Assembly (NCBI GenBank): GCA_014529385.2
Contig: CM043968.1
Coordinates: 28,419,513 to 28,483,512 of the forward strand
DNA length: 64,000 nucleotides
Source: Adiantum capillus-veneris
Lineage: Eukaryota; Streptophyta; Polypodiopsida; Polypodiales; Pteridaceae
Direction of reading: 5' to 3'
Position 1 is the first letter of the stretch. Each line of letters opens with the position of its first letter. The notes beneath the pieces are model-generated. The model was not told where the DNA came from, made no database searches, and saw nothing but the letters and a program-made list of their open reading frames with translations. This document shows positions 22,551 to 35,100 of the stretch, in pieces. Made by a program: the position numbers and the translations under genes.

Positions 22551-23482
22551 TGTTAGAAGCTGGACACACCCTACGGAAACTGACTTCTCCGGCAGATTAT
22601 CATTTTTTGTAATTATTCATTTATTGAGAAAACTCGACATTTCACCTTGTAAATATTGGGGCTTACAAAATTTTCCAGATTGTATCCCATTTTTGATAGT
22701 TAGATTGAGTAGATGGTTGATTTGGAACTTTAGGGTTTGAGAATTGTAAGGTATTTATACCACTTTTTGACCTTAATGAAAAACTTTTTGTCATTTTTAA
22801 CAAAGTTTTTTAAGTCTGTGAGTGAGCGTACTGTGTACGAGAGAGAGTGTGAGCTTCATCTTGACGCTACGTGTGCACTGGTGGTAGGAATCGAGTGCGG
22901 AGGAGTGCAGCGTGTTGCCCCCGACGAGAGCTACGTGCCGATACCTACATTGTGCGCGTACGGTCCGGTTTTGCGAGCTCCTTCTACGAGCTTCATTTGG
23001 TGATCTGGTGAGCATACGTTGTCCGATTTTGCATTGCAGCATATCCACGCGTTCACATTGAGTAGAGCTACGCATTAGGCACTTTAGATTTCAGAAACGG
23101 CGACCTACAAATTTCGGCCAGACATCCTATGTGATTTTGCACCGTGTGTTTTGGGTTGGAGTTTTGGCTCATAGACCTTAGGGAGAGCGACCTATTGGTG
23201 TTAGTAGGGTCTCCTTCAAGTTTTGTGGTGTTTCAAGATTGTTTGATGGGTCTTCGGCTCTAGAAAGCGTTGTAGGAAGTTTCCTCTTATGCACTCTTGA
23301 AGGCTGTGACTTAGACATTGGGTAGAGACCTCTGTAGGAATTAGTTAGGAGTCGGTCGAGTGTAGGTTGACACCTTATGCTTGCTTCCACGCGCCTGCGG
23401 GTCGAGCTTCGTCCTTAGCTGACAAATCTTGTTAGGTGAGTTCTCGCTGTGCTGACGTTCATCGCGGCGTATCCGTCCAACA
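22551..23482 (+). repeat. 3' LTR of the cargo-ORF element
   Basis: 932 bases, TGTTAG to CCAACA. A TATA-like TATTTATACC lies near 22751. The last about 520 bases are clearly homologous to the minus-strand LTR at 49198-50274, including GTTGCCC near 22914 and the end from GGTTGACACC near 23366. It carries one half of the leader palindrome (AGACATCCTATGTGATT near 23120). The flanking CTTAC (23483-23487) would be the right target duplication; the left copy is not seen. Confidence 0.88.
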
Positions 23483-24384
23483 CTTACCTTTCCCCAAGCA
23501 TAGGAGAGAGGTGATCCTTTGCAATGAGTATCCTCTTTTGGAGCTTCGATAGTGGAAGCTCTAGGAGTCTCATTGCAAGTATTTCTTTTGGGACAAGAAC
23601 TGTAGCCATGTCCTTGCTCCCCACACTTAAAACATTTGTGATCCTTGCAAAAAGTTTCAAGCTCTTCAGGAGGGAGTTTATTTTTACCTTTGTAAACTCC
23701 TTTCTCCTTGGACCGATTGTTGTTGTTGTTGTTGGAATGGTCGTGGGGAAAATTTGGGCATTAATTTTTCCCTTTGCATCACTTTTGTCTTTATTTTTCA
23801 TGGGTTTGACATTCCGTCTAACCCCTTGTTGGAAATTGATGCATGAAGCAACCATGGTATGGTAGATTACTTCACTGATAGAGTCAGGCCGTTGAGAGTT
23901 GACATACTCGGCCATCTCTTCAGGTAGTCCTGCACAGAATTGTTGTTTTTTCTCAGCAAAGGTTTTAAAAGACAGTAGCCTTGAGATTTGCATCGCTTGC
24001 AAGGAATTGCTTCATGATGGAAACACGTAGAGTTTTCCATGTCTTTGGGGCTTCGCCATTGCCACGAAGGCTAGCCCACCATTGACGAGCCGATTTTGGA
24101 AGTGCATCGCTACATGACATAGCTTGGAGGACTCCGTGAAGCCCTCGTCTCCAAAGGCCGCATCAAATTGTTGGATGAAGGTCTCTCTCCTCTTGGAGAG
24201 GAAAGGAAATCCCATAAGCACAAAGTTGTTGAGTAACTTTGGCTTGTAAAGTGGGGTTGCCCATAGCTTGTTGCAACCTAGTGACAAGATAATTAACAAA
24301 CATGGGGGCATCATCATTGGCACCTTCATGTGCAAAATCAAAGTTATTAATGTTCATTTTACTCTCTTGGTTATTGTTATCCAT
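23483..24384 (-). pseudogene. Gag of a minus-strand Ty3-type element, cut by LTR insertion
   Basis: Start ATG at 24382-24384 after a leader. The N-terminal part reads for 73 residues and is then frame-shifted. A continuing part has FIQQFDAAF and, after a stop near 24013, KKQQFCAGLPEEM. In another frame, near 23605-23650, a canonical zinc knuckle C-x2-C-x4-H-x4-C (CFKCGEQGH start) is readable. This is the organisation of a Ty3-type gag. It ends abruptly at the LTR at 23482, so the rest of the element was separated by that insertion and is not in this window. Confidence 0.8.
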
Positions 24385-24782
24385 GTTAATTAAACTTATT
24401 TGTTTACTTAGTATATGCTTTGGAAATTCAAAACCTTAGTTGCTACTCCTCTTAGCCTTTGAAAATAGGTACTTAAGTATCTACACCCAGGGCTCGAATC
24501 AGTTAATTATAGAGAGTAGTGGAGTGTCTAACATAGAGAAGTTGCCGAGGGATAACTCCTTTTGGACTTATTATGCCTTATAATGGTAAAGCCGTAGGCA
24601 AGTTTAAATAGACTCCATTATTAAGACCAAATCTCCCAAGGTGTGCACCATATCCCACATAGTGGACTCAACAAAACCAATAATAGATCCCAGATCCACT
24701 TACCCTAATATAATTAACAAAAACAACCATTAATAGGCTACTTAAGGACCTCTCTTCTTAAGCAAGAAAAGAGAAACAAAAT
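24385..24782 (-). other. Leader of the minus-strand gag element
   Basis: Non-coding DNA between gag start and PBS. Nothing else seen. Confidence 0.5.
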
Positions 24783-24794
24783 GCTCTAATTCCA
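24783..24794 (-). other. Diverged primer binding site, tRNA-Met type
   Basis: Reverse complement reads TGGAATTAGAGC, 10 of 12 identical to the initiator tRNA-Met site TGGTATCAGAGC, one base from the LTR edge at 24796. Confidence 0.6.
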
Positions 24795-25530
24795 ATGTAA
24801 TGGAAATGGCCTATGAACTTTGAGAGTAGAGGAATTAGAAAATTAGGTGTTCAGCACTTTTGAGAGATTACTTTGTGAGCATAGTGGGTGAACTTAATTG
24901 ATGGTAGCAACATAAACATGGTACTTAGTTAACTAGGCATGAACAATACTTTTGCAAGAGAGAGAGTTTAGAGAACATGACAATAGTTGAGGACCAGATT
25001 CATATGGAGCCCGTCCCCCCTCCAATAGACATTTGTATTATAGTTTCTCCCATCAAGAGAGACTTGGTACAATACAATATTTGTGTTCCTTGTGACCTAC
25101 GTGATGCAATGAAGATGGAAAGCTTCATGCATCACAAGCATAACATAAACTTGTATAAAGCATTAACTATCCCAAGCCTCAATTTAAGGGCCTTGAACAC
25201 CTTCAAAGGTGGAGACAGCTAGCAGGGAATGAGGGTAGGGAAAAGGAAGAAGAAATATTCCATAGGAGAAAGAAATAGCTCCTCACTTATCATTACTCTT
25301 CTTGCTAGCATACATAATAGCATAGTAATGGAGATGGAGAAGATGGCAAGCTTAAGCATTGAAGCATGGCTCTTGGTTGGATTTGCATTCCATAGCCAAG
25401 AGTGTTGATGTAGGCTCTCACTTCTCACAAGCTTGGAGAAGGAGGTGGTGTTCCTCAACTTTCACCAAGTGAGAATCCTCTTGCAAATGAGTGTGTGTGT
25501 GGAGTATATCCCCATAGCACCCCCCCTCCT

Positions 25531-25641
25531 TGCTTTGGGCGAGTGGTGACTTTTCTACATGGTGCAAGCTCATTGGACCCCTCTCTTTGCTTTGGGCGAG
25601 TGGTGACTTTTCTACATGGTGCAAGCTCATTGGACCCCTCT
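25531..25641. repeat. 57-bp tandem duplication in family-A LTR
   Basis: Two near-identical units starting TGCTTTGGGCGAGTGGTG at 25531 and 25588. Confidence 0.9.
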
Positions 25642-25930
25642 CCCCCTAGCCAATCACATACAACTTGCAGTCAAGTACATGGGTAGTCTTTTGACAAGTG
25701 TCCTTTTAACCCCTTAGAGAGAGAGAGCTTGAAAATATCTAGAGATTTGTTGGATGGAAGTAGAAGCTCATTGGACCCCTCTTTAGCCCAACCAATAGCA
25801 TTCAAGAACACCATGTGGTTAAGCTTAGTGAGAGTCTGACATATGTCCCATGTGCCCTTTTAGAAAAGGGGTGCCCCTTGGGTGAGTGGAAGGTTAGGTC
25901 ACAGTTTCTCCTAACTTTGGGACTTTTATG

Positions 25931-26181
25931 CATAGGAAGCTTCTCAAGAAACTTCCTCATTAAATGTGTAGGGTCTCTTTTTTACTCAAGCATCTTACCC
26001 CCCATGTATAGGAAGCTTCTCAAGAAACTTCCTCATTAAGTGTGTAGGGTCTCTTTTTGACTCAAGCATCTTACCCCCCATGCATAAGAAGCTTCTCAAG
26101 CAACTTCCTCATTAAGTGTGTAGGGTCTCTTTTTGACTCAAGCATGCATAGGAAGCTTCTCAAGCAACTTCCTCATTAAGT
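25931..26181. repeat. 76-bp tandem repeat in family-A LTR
   Basis: Units containing AGGAAGCTTCTCAAG and CTTCCTCATTAA start near 25931, 26007, 26083 and 26147 (last spacing shortened). Confidence 0.85.
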
Positions 26182-26280
26182 ATGACAAGTACCTCAAGTA
26201 CCTTAGTCATCAAGCATTACAAGCACCTTAGGTGGAGTTCCCACCTCAAGCTCCCTCCCTTTTTTTTTCCGTTAGAGTTA

Positions 26281-27213
<933 letters not shown>

Positions 27214-27231
27214 CTAACCAACCTAATAATA

Positions 27232-27896
27232 AAAATGAGGGTGTCTCTCTAAATGCAATCTCCTATGCTTGCATCTTGGCAGAATGTGCATTAAGCAAGA
27301 TGCTGACATGGGCATAAGATTCCAGGTGATATTGTTGTCAGGGGTTGTTATAAAGAAACAAAATTCTTGGCAATCTTTTGGTCGACTTGTATGCCAAATC
27401 TATTGTAGTTTAGAAAGCACAAAGAATGCTTGCGGAGGATCCTCTCAGGGATGTCATCTCCTGACACCCATTTTGTCAGGATATGACAAGGACTCTATGG
27501 GGTTCTTTTGATGGATGCAAATCAAGGGTGTCTCTCTAGATGGAATCATCTATATGCTTGGATATTGAAGGATGTGGCACTACGTAAGATGTTGATTTGT
27601 GCAAAAATATTTAGGATGCTATTGTTAGTCAGGTGTTGTTGAGAATGAATGTCATGCTTAGAAATGCCTTGATTGGCATGTATATTAAGTGTAGTGAACT
27701 TTAGAAAGCACAACAAGTGCTTCAGGAGCTTCTTATCTAGAACTTCATCTCTTGAAATGTAGTGATTGGGGGATATGCCCTAAAGGGATGAAGCTAAGAA
27801 GCTCTAGGACTTTTTTGAGCAGATGACAAGTGAGGGAATATCTCCAAATGCAATCACCTATGCTTGCATCTTGATGGAATGTGGTAACTCAAGTTA
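27232..27896 (+). pseudogene. PPR protein pseudogene, PLS-type fragment
   Basis: Translating with frame changes gives consecutive PPR units. One starts with NAISYACIL near 27250. A later stretch has LVDLYAKS and KAQRML, with RDVIS near 27447. A further unit near 27680-27800 has ALIGMYIKCSEL, KAQQVL and IGGYALKG, and the last has ISPNAITYACIL at about 27840-27880. These are the repeated signatures of PLS-class pentatricopeptide proteins, RNA-binding proteins usually sent to organelles. Many stops and shifts make it non-functional; the start is lost beside the microsatellite. This phrase style (ITYACIL, alternating MYAKCG-type and GYA-type units) is typical of PPR families greatly expanded in ferns and lycophytes, which is my main clue to the organism. 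Confidence 0.8.
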
Positions 27897-28919
27897 AGGT
27901 GGCGTGTTGGGTTGCTTCTACCAATGCTAGGTACATGTCCTTCAACTACACAGCTAGACGAGCTTTTCAATCGTTATAAATGTGTTGCTTCAAGTTTACG
28001 TGAAGATACAAGTGATCTTTCTTGAGATTCTATTTCTCCAAATGTCATGCCTCAAAACATTGTACAGGTTACATACCTCCCCCCCCCCCAAAAAAAAAAG
28101 AAAAAACAAAAAAAAGGCCTCCCCCCTCCCTCCCTTAAAAGAAATACCTCTCAAAAGAACAACACATAGGTATGTCTATTAGGATCCTTTGGATCACGAT
28201 TTATAGATTTATTTTGCCTTTCCAAACAATAGAATCTTGGTGAGAATATTTTTGGAAGTTCTTCATTCAAAGGGGAAGTTTCAAGTTCTACAAGCTCAAT
28301 AGGTGTTAAGGTGGCCATCAAGCCACCACCCAACTACACACCTCTAGGCATTGACTCAAAGGAGGTGTACCGATGATCGTGGCTAGTGCGACCTTTGATA
28401 CATTAACACATTGTCCACCTTCAACAAAACAAGTTGCAAGATTTCTTAAGAGAATGTGTCAAAAATTCTGTCCATCTTTCTCACTAAATGCATGAGCAAC
28501 TTCTCAACCTGCTTTATCAAGGCTTTTTTGTATAGGCCAATCCTTGTACAAATCTTCTTTTAACCCTTCACCAACAATTGGTGAGATAGCTAGCCAAGGA
28601 AAATCAAGGAGCATAAGATCGCAATAGGAAAAATAGCTCAAAACAAAATTGGTTGTTTGGGTTGATAGTCTTAGAATGAACTTGACTGATTTGAACATAG
28701 TAGGCCATAAGATTTTTGATATGTTTTTTACTAGTGTAATTTTCTAGTTTGAACTTGGTTACTCACATTATCCTCTGTTTTGTGGCTACTATAAATTTTC
28801 TCATATCATGCCCATGAGATGCTTTTGCATTTGCATGTGAAGTGTCCGTTATGTGTGTGTTATGAAATGATTTCTTCATAGGGATCATCATGTATATACA
28901 CCGGCATTATAATCTTCCT
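27897..28919. other. No gene seen
   Basis: AT-rich DNA with a poly-C/poly-A stretch at about 28078-28125. A short minus-strand open stretch at 28151-28333 is not recognisable. Confidence 0.4.
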
Positions 28920-29620
28920 CAAACGTCTTGATGTCTTGGGTATTAATGTGCTTCTTAAGCTCTGGTGTTAGCCCATGGATAACACCAGAGTGTTAGCCCA
29001 TGGATAAGCGCATGCACTTGCTGAAAGGCATCTAGACCCTTTAGTAGCTTGACAATCACATCACAATAGTGCAAGATATACTCTAGTAATGTCTTATGCT
29101 GATGCATAGAGCACTTATCCCATGCAATCCACTTAATTGGTGGGCATAGATTCTTTTTTGAGCACATCCTTGAAGGCTGCCCATATATGTGGTATGATTA
29201 TTTTCTCCTTTCAGAGTGACATCCAATATCTATAGGCATTACCCTTTAGTGTTACACTTGTTTTCAGTGCCTTGACTACATTTGGACTGCACCTAAGATC
29301 ATGAATACCATACCATTTTCTCAGGAATATGTTCACAATATCTTTCTTACACTCCTTTCTCTCTCCTCAAAAATCGGTGGCTTGGTATTCTTTACCAAGT
29401 TATCCACCTCTTTTGAGAGAGAAGGGGAAACCCCTCCAGATTGGAGCCTTGCTTGTGTAGACTAGGTGTGTGTATTCCAGGCACAGGGGCCAAAGAAACC
29501 CTAGTCTGCTCATGAATTGGTCCCTTGGCTAACTGTTGCACAAATTGCACAAACATATCGTATATTTTGCTCACATTCCCATGCAAATGTGCAAAATTGG
29601 ACTCAAAAATAGACATGCAT
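28920..29620 (-). pseudogene. Ty3-type gag relic
   Basis: Minus-strand translation with frame changes shows gag-core patterns: LRKWYGIHDL near 29320, SVTLKGNAYRYWMSL near 29220-29260, then IPHIWAAFKD, and LLKGLDAFQQVHALI near 29000-29060. The coding sense ends near 28955. It lies downstream of the integrase relic at 30.4 kb on the same strand, so it belongs to a different element copy. A perfect 11-bp stem (28960-28970 with 28980-28990) lies inside it. Confidence 0.7.
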
Positions 29621-30349
29621 GTTTACAATGCCCTAAATTCTTGCATATGAAGCAATTTGATGCTATGATGTAGCCTAGTCACTGTGTGGGCACCCTCCAC
29701 GAGAGTGGTTGACCGCGGGGCAACAAGAGCCAAAATTGGTGCAAGGTTCTCAAAATCAAAACAATGATGCATATCAATACTTGAATCCATGGCTTAATGT
29801 GTTGTAAGGGCAAGAAAAGATGAATACCTTGTTGCAAAAAATGTCGGACAAAATAATGAACGACAGTAGATGAGCCCTTGCTAGACCAAAACCGTGAATT
29901 CAAAGTAATTTGTTGATAACGTCAATTTTGAATGGAAAAAATCACAATTTTTCAAGAAAAAGCTTTTTGAATATCTTTATAAAGCCGTCAAAATTGACCT
30001 TGCCAATTTTGATGGAGAAGGATCCTTTAATTTTGATGTAGCAAGAAAATATTGCTTGCTTTACTTACTCATCTTTAACTTGTAAAGTATCGTGTCAAAA
30101 TATAAAGACCTGTGCTCAACAATTTTTGGATTTTTTAGGTAGCTTTGTGTTTTTGTAGCTCCATGTATAGGCTTGATTGGTGTTGATTTCCCTTTCTTGC
30201 AAGGCCATTATAAGGAGCTTGTTTACCACCCTAGCTATGGGGGGTGTGCATGCTCCCTGACCTAAATTTGGAGTTTGGTGTGGCCCCTCTTGGGCACCCT
30301 TATGTGAACTAGAAGCTCACAAAGATCTATGGCATCAAGTTGTGTAGAT

Positions 30350-30352
<3 letters not shown>
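29621..30352. other. No gene seen
   Basis: Low-complexity, AT-rich DNA between two retroelement relics; no LTR edge identified. Confidence 0.4.

Positions 30353-30419
<67 letters not shown>
30353..30419. repeat. (GA)n microsatellite
   Basis: About 33 GA units, placed exactly where the reading sense of the adjacent integrase relic ends. Confidence 0.98.
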
Positions 30420-30421
<2 letters not shown>

Positions 30422-31140
30422 ACATGGAATACATCATGGACTTTTAAATAAGTTTGTAACTTCAACTTGTAAGCTTGAGTACCTCCACACTTGATGACTT
30501 CATAGGAGCCACAATAGTACATGCTAAGATTCTTGCACCTCTTGAGTGATATACTACTTCTCTTTGGGTGTATTCAAAGGAAAACCTTGTCTCCTTCCTT
30601 GGATATCCTTATCTCTTACCATCAAGATACTGATTTTGGCGGTCTTGAGCTACTTGAATGTCTTTTTAGATAGCCTTAGTTTGGATAGGGCACAAAATGG
30701 TGTCATATCAATGCTTTGATGGTGTAAAGCATTGTAAGTATTTTCCACTAGAGGTAGAAATTGAATCCATTGCTTAGACTTCCTATTGTAATAAGCTTTG
30801 AAATATCTTCAATGAATTGATTAAGACATTTAATTTGCCTAATGTATCTTTGCAAAGACCTTGGATCCATGTAATTTGTCCAACAGTTCATCAATGCACA
30901 ATATAGGATAGTAATTCTAAACAATTACCTAGTTACTCTATAGTCAATGCAAAGTTAAAGAGTTCCAAATTTTTTATTTTGAAAGAGTATAGTCTAGGGC
31001 CTAATAAATCCTTGCTCTAACGTTGACAAAACTATGCCTTCATATTGATGGCCTCTAGTAGGGTCATTTTGACAAGTCTCTTTCGTACAAGTTTGTGTCC
31101 TTAAAGAATCTCTATCTTCCAACTCCTATACCCTTGAGTA
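30420..31140 (-). pseudogene. Fused RT and integrase relic of a Ty3-type element
   Basis: On the minus strand, 31140 to about 30870 gives RT N-terminal motifs in shifting frames (EQGFIRP near 31010; LCIDYR near 30945-30960). About 30840 to 30420 gives integrase: RQIKCLNQ-type sequence near 30850, a WIQFLPL-type stretch near 30765, QDRQNQYLDGKR near 30610-30645, and the C-terminal AYKLKL and KVHDVFHV near 30425-30490. RT catalytic, RNase H and most of the integrase core are missing, so an internal deletion joined RT to integrase. Not functional. Confidence 0.75.
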
Positions 31141-31182
31141 GGTGGTTTAATTTAGCTAATTAAATCCTTGGAATCTTACTCT

Positions 31183-32156
31183 TGTTGGGGGTCATTGTAG
31201 CATTACCTAATCACAACCCAAGGCCAACAGAATAATTAATCTGTGGATCGGCAACCCAAGAGCTTGGAGGCATGAACATCATTGGATGTATTGAATGAGA
31301 GGATTCACGAGAATTCTCTTCCAACGCAATAGAGATTAGCCATGAATCACTAACTCTAATCACAACATAGTCATCAAGCATCACCTACACACATTAAGCA
31401 CACCAAAGTCCAACTTGTCATAGACTTGAATCCCAAAGCACTCTCTTAACAAGCACACACTAATTGCATTGGTGTTGGCCTCTCCAATCATCACATGCCA
31501 ATCAAGGTACTTAATCAAAAGCTACACACACAAGGGTGAATGGTGCTTGAGTCTCTTTAAATTCATCCACACATGAGCAAACAATAGGGCACATACTCTA
31601 ATCACAACATTAAGAACCTACTTAATCAACCTAATTAGAGATGTTAAATGTCACAAACTGAGTACTCATAGAATGATAGGAGTGGTCAATAAGCGAGAAG
31701 TCATCACCACACACTCAAATCTAGAATAATGAGAAGGTGAAACTACTTCATAACATAATAGAATATAGAAGAATTAAGAATAATGAAAAAAGTAGAGATT
31801 AGATTAATCAAGAAGTGCTTCTTTAATTACAAACGATTAGCACTAGCCTTCTAAGCATGGACATTAAGCTCAAGGCTAGGCCATCCAAGACCACTCAATA
31901 GAGAGCTCTCAAGAATGGATACTCAAGAATGAATCCTCGACGAATGAAGCCTCTTTGCATAAAAGGCTTTCTTATAAAGGCATGCACCACAAACCTTTCT
32001 ACTATGGGATTAAGTTGAGCCCTCTAGCATATACAATTTGGAACTCCCAAATGAGGCCAGACCTTATAAAATGTGAATAGGAAATATTGTGCACATCCAT
32101 AGTAAATCCCCAACTTGGTGCATAATTGGTGTAGCATGTGTTAGCCGCTGCTAACA
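31183..32156 (-). repeat. 3' LTR, 974 bp
   Basis: The minus strand starts TGTTAGCAGCGGCTAACA, itself nearly self-complementary, directly after a purine tract, and ends CCCCCAACA. The last about 140 bases match 37526-37668. Confidence 0.7.
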
Positions 32157-32173
32157 TTCCCCCCTCCTAATTT
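32157..32173 (-). other. Polypurine tract
   Basis: Minus strand reads AAATTAGGAGGGGGGAA directly before the LTR start. Confidence 0.8.
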
Positions 32174-35100
32174 GGTGCACGTCCTCGTTGCCACTGAAGC
32201 AGAACACAATGACATGGTAGAAAGCACGTCCATGGAAGAATGTTGAGCTGCAAAACATAAGAACAAGTCATGAGTAGCAAAGGCCAACAAGGATGAATAA
32301 AACACTAAGTACAACAAACAATCATGCGAAGTGAATTTTGCTTCTAAACGATGGGTCAATTATAGTTAAAAACTAAACAACATAAAGCAAAAGAACACCC
32401 AAATTGTCATGAAGATTAAACCACTTGAGATTTCAGTTTTAACATCAAACACAAGCATACAATTAAGACCCTAGGCTAATGCAAGTTCATAAACCTACTA
32501 GCCTAAAAACTATATGACCAATCTTAATGAAGCATCCAAGCCTATCATGTCTACGGGCTATAAAAAAGCTCCTAATCTATTAGTACAATGTCACAACTTT
32601 TTGAAGCTCATGGAAGATTGTTTTTAATATTTCCTAGAAAAAAGTACTACACAATACAAGGATACCATCCCAAGGAAAGTCTAGCTATGACTCTCGGCTC
32701 CTTGAACCCTCAAGGAGGTGTTCCAAGAATCTACTAGCCTACTAAGGTGAAAGCTAACCCCTATCAGCCCAGGGCATCGGTTTAGGGCCTTGACCAAGCG
32801 AGCCAAGGTGATTCCCCTTGCCTATCAAGTGCCAATAAGGTGCTATGCCTCACAAGACACGAATATAGCATATCAATTTCCTTTTCATTTGTCTAGTAGC
32901 ATTTTTGCTACTCTTTTTGGACACTTTTTTGCTTCATTGTTTCATTTTTTAGCACTTTTTTTATTGCTTCCATCATGAGATTTCTTATGGAAAATGGACT
33001 AAGGGACTAGAGCTTAATCATAACCCTAGGTCATGTCAGAATGAGTGGAGTATTAAGTTAATCACTAAGAGTCTAAGACTAACAAACAATGATCCTACAT
33101 TAACTTAAGGTCAAGGCCGATTACCTATGATTAGAACACATAAAACCAAAGTTCTAATGAGTTTAATATTCACAAAGCAAAGTCTTGAAACTTTGTATGC
33201 GTAGCTTTTGAAAATGAAAGAACCATAGCTTAGAAGCAAAGTCACTTAATTTAAGCATGCAAGGGGTGAAGAGATAAACAAAAAAGCATAGCATGGAAGG
33301 ATTTCACCTATTTGTGCTCTTTTGAGCATCCTTGAGCAAGAATCCACTTTAGTAAAGCCCCCTTCATTCCTTTTATTTACAATCCAAGCTTCTTGAAGCT
33401 AAGTCTAAACACAAGCTACAAAAGCCACTTATTGAAATCCAAGAAAAACACACAGAAAACATTATTGAAAACCTAATGCTAGGGTCTCAAATACCCTTCA
33501 CAACCCTTCACAAGAAGCTCAATTGTTAGTGCTAAAGCATTTATAAAAGCACATCAAGCACCAAAAGCACGCTCAATTCAAAATGTTATGTTATGGTCTT
33601 TTGAAAAGCTCAATGTTTAGTGCTCCAAATAAATTTGAACCATGCACTAAATTCATGTTCATTCACAAACCCAAAATGTTAATGCTATCTTATGGCTGTT
33701 ACACAAACATTCAAATCAAGCACTAAGGATGCAACAAACAATACCAAGCTCAAGCACAAAGTGTCTCGACCAAGCATCAATGCAAAGTTAATGTAACTCT
33801 CAAATTGAAGCTCACATGCATGCCAAGAGGAATTTTTCATTTAGTGAAAGGAGGATCTCAATTAAATCAAGCATTAAAAAGTAATGCTAAATGCAAAACT
33901 CAACAATTTTTTTTTTGGACTTCGTGCAAAGTTTTCAATCACACAATGCATGCACTCACCATCCCCACTCACATTCATGCTCTTTAACTAGCAAACATGG
34001 CATATATAGAAAATATTTTAAATGTCTACTACCCAATGTTCGGAGGAAATGCATATTGCAAGCATATACAATTTTTTTGAGCGTTTTTGTAAAATTAAAG
34101 CATGTTCTATTTTCTTGTGAGTTCCAATCAAAGTTCCTTTTCTTTCACTCAACTTTGTGATTTTGATGAGTTGGCTAAAGGAGTTTAAACACTTTACAAG
34201 CTTTAGCTAGAGAGAGGGGTGGGAACGCCTCTATAAAAGAGACTTTTGTTTTATTTGTAATCATTTTTTTAATTTTAATATTCAGCTAGTGGTGGCCTGC
34301 TGAGATCGTCACTGTGGGAGGGAGATGGGGATAGTGGATATGGGCTTTTGGTGGGTTGTGGCTGGCTGGATGAGCAAGGGGGAGGCATGAGGAGATCCGG
34401 GAAATTATGGCACGTGTGTGGCCTAGGGGTGCCCTACTTTTACTATGTGTGTGTGTGTGTGTGTGTGAATTTATGGCAGATAGGCATGGAAAATTGGTGA
34501 TGTTGTAGGCCATAATTATGAGCATAAAGGTATTGATCTCTGTGTGATTTACTGGCCTGGATCTGTAGGGGCAAGTGGGCCACGATATTCTAGCTTGTAG
34601 CGAGTAGTGGCAGGTTTGGCATAAAAAAGTGGGGCATGACTCATGAGACAAGAGAGCGTGTGTGTGTGTGTGATGTGCGAGCCAGGCAGTGAAGGGCACA
34701 CCATTGTGGGCACTAGGGATCGGGACCAGGATTGGCCTGGATTTGATTGGTGCACGACAAACCAGACAGAGATACATGAGAGTTTTTCTGTGTGTGTTTT
34801 CCTACGTGAAAGCTCCACCAAAGCAAGTGGGCCGAAGGGAGCGGGACTCCAGGGCCTAGGCATGAATTCTGAAACTCTACCAGTGTGAGACTCGAGCTGT
34901 AGCACTGTAGCTCGATTACAACCACCGTTGCCTGATTTGGTGAGGGCCCTGAGATAGCTTACAATCGTGATGCCTGATTTGGCTTTTTTTTAATAAAAAA
35001 GTTTGTGTGTGAGTTGGGTGTGCGCAGTAGCATCCTAAAGGTAAGAGAGCCCCACAATCACTGTGTGTGAGGTTAAGAGTCAACACAAAAAGCGGGTAGC

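Larger units (their letters stand above)
12397..23482 (+). mobile_element. LTR retrotransposon with giant coiled-coil ORF, 5' LTR not found
   Basis: Visible parts, in order: palindrome-bearing leader (12397-13499), long ORF (13500-22498, interrupted by copia), polypurine tract, and 3' LTR 22551-23482. There is no RT or integrase, so it is non-autonomous. The 5' LTR is not recognisable to the left; either it was lost or the 1-10.9 kb material is inserted in the leader and the LTR lies outside the window. Its R-U5 region is clearly related to the LTR at 49198-50274. Confidence 0.75.
24796..26280 (-). repeat. Family-A LTR, copy 1 (5' LTR of the gag element)
   Basis: On the + strand it starts TGTAATGGAAATGGCC, the same edge as copies at 38511 and 49096. 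Similarity to copy 2 runs to about 26280 and then stops, so the U3 end is missing or replaced. With the PBS beside it, it is the 5' LTR of the element whose gag is at 23483-24384. It holds two local tandem repeats. Confidence 0.7.

Noticed and set aside
34286-34905. Overlapping 163- and 118-residue minus-strand frames as genes
   Set aside because: Composition is driven by GT repeats; no motifs and no consistent frame.
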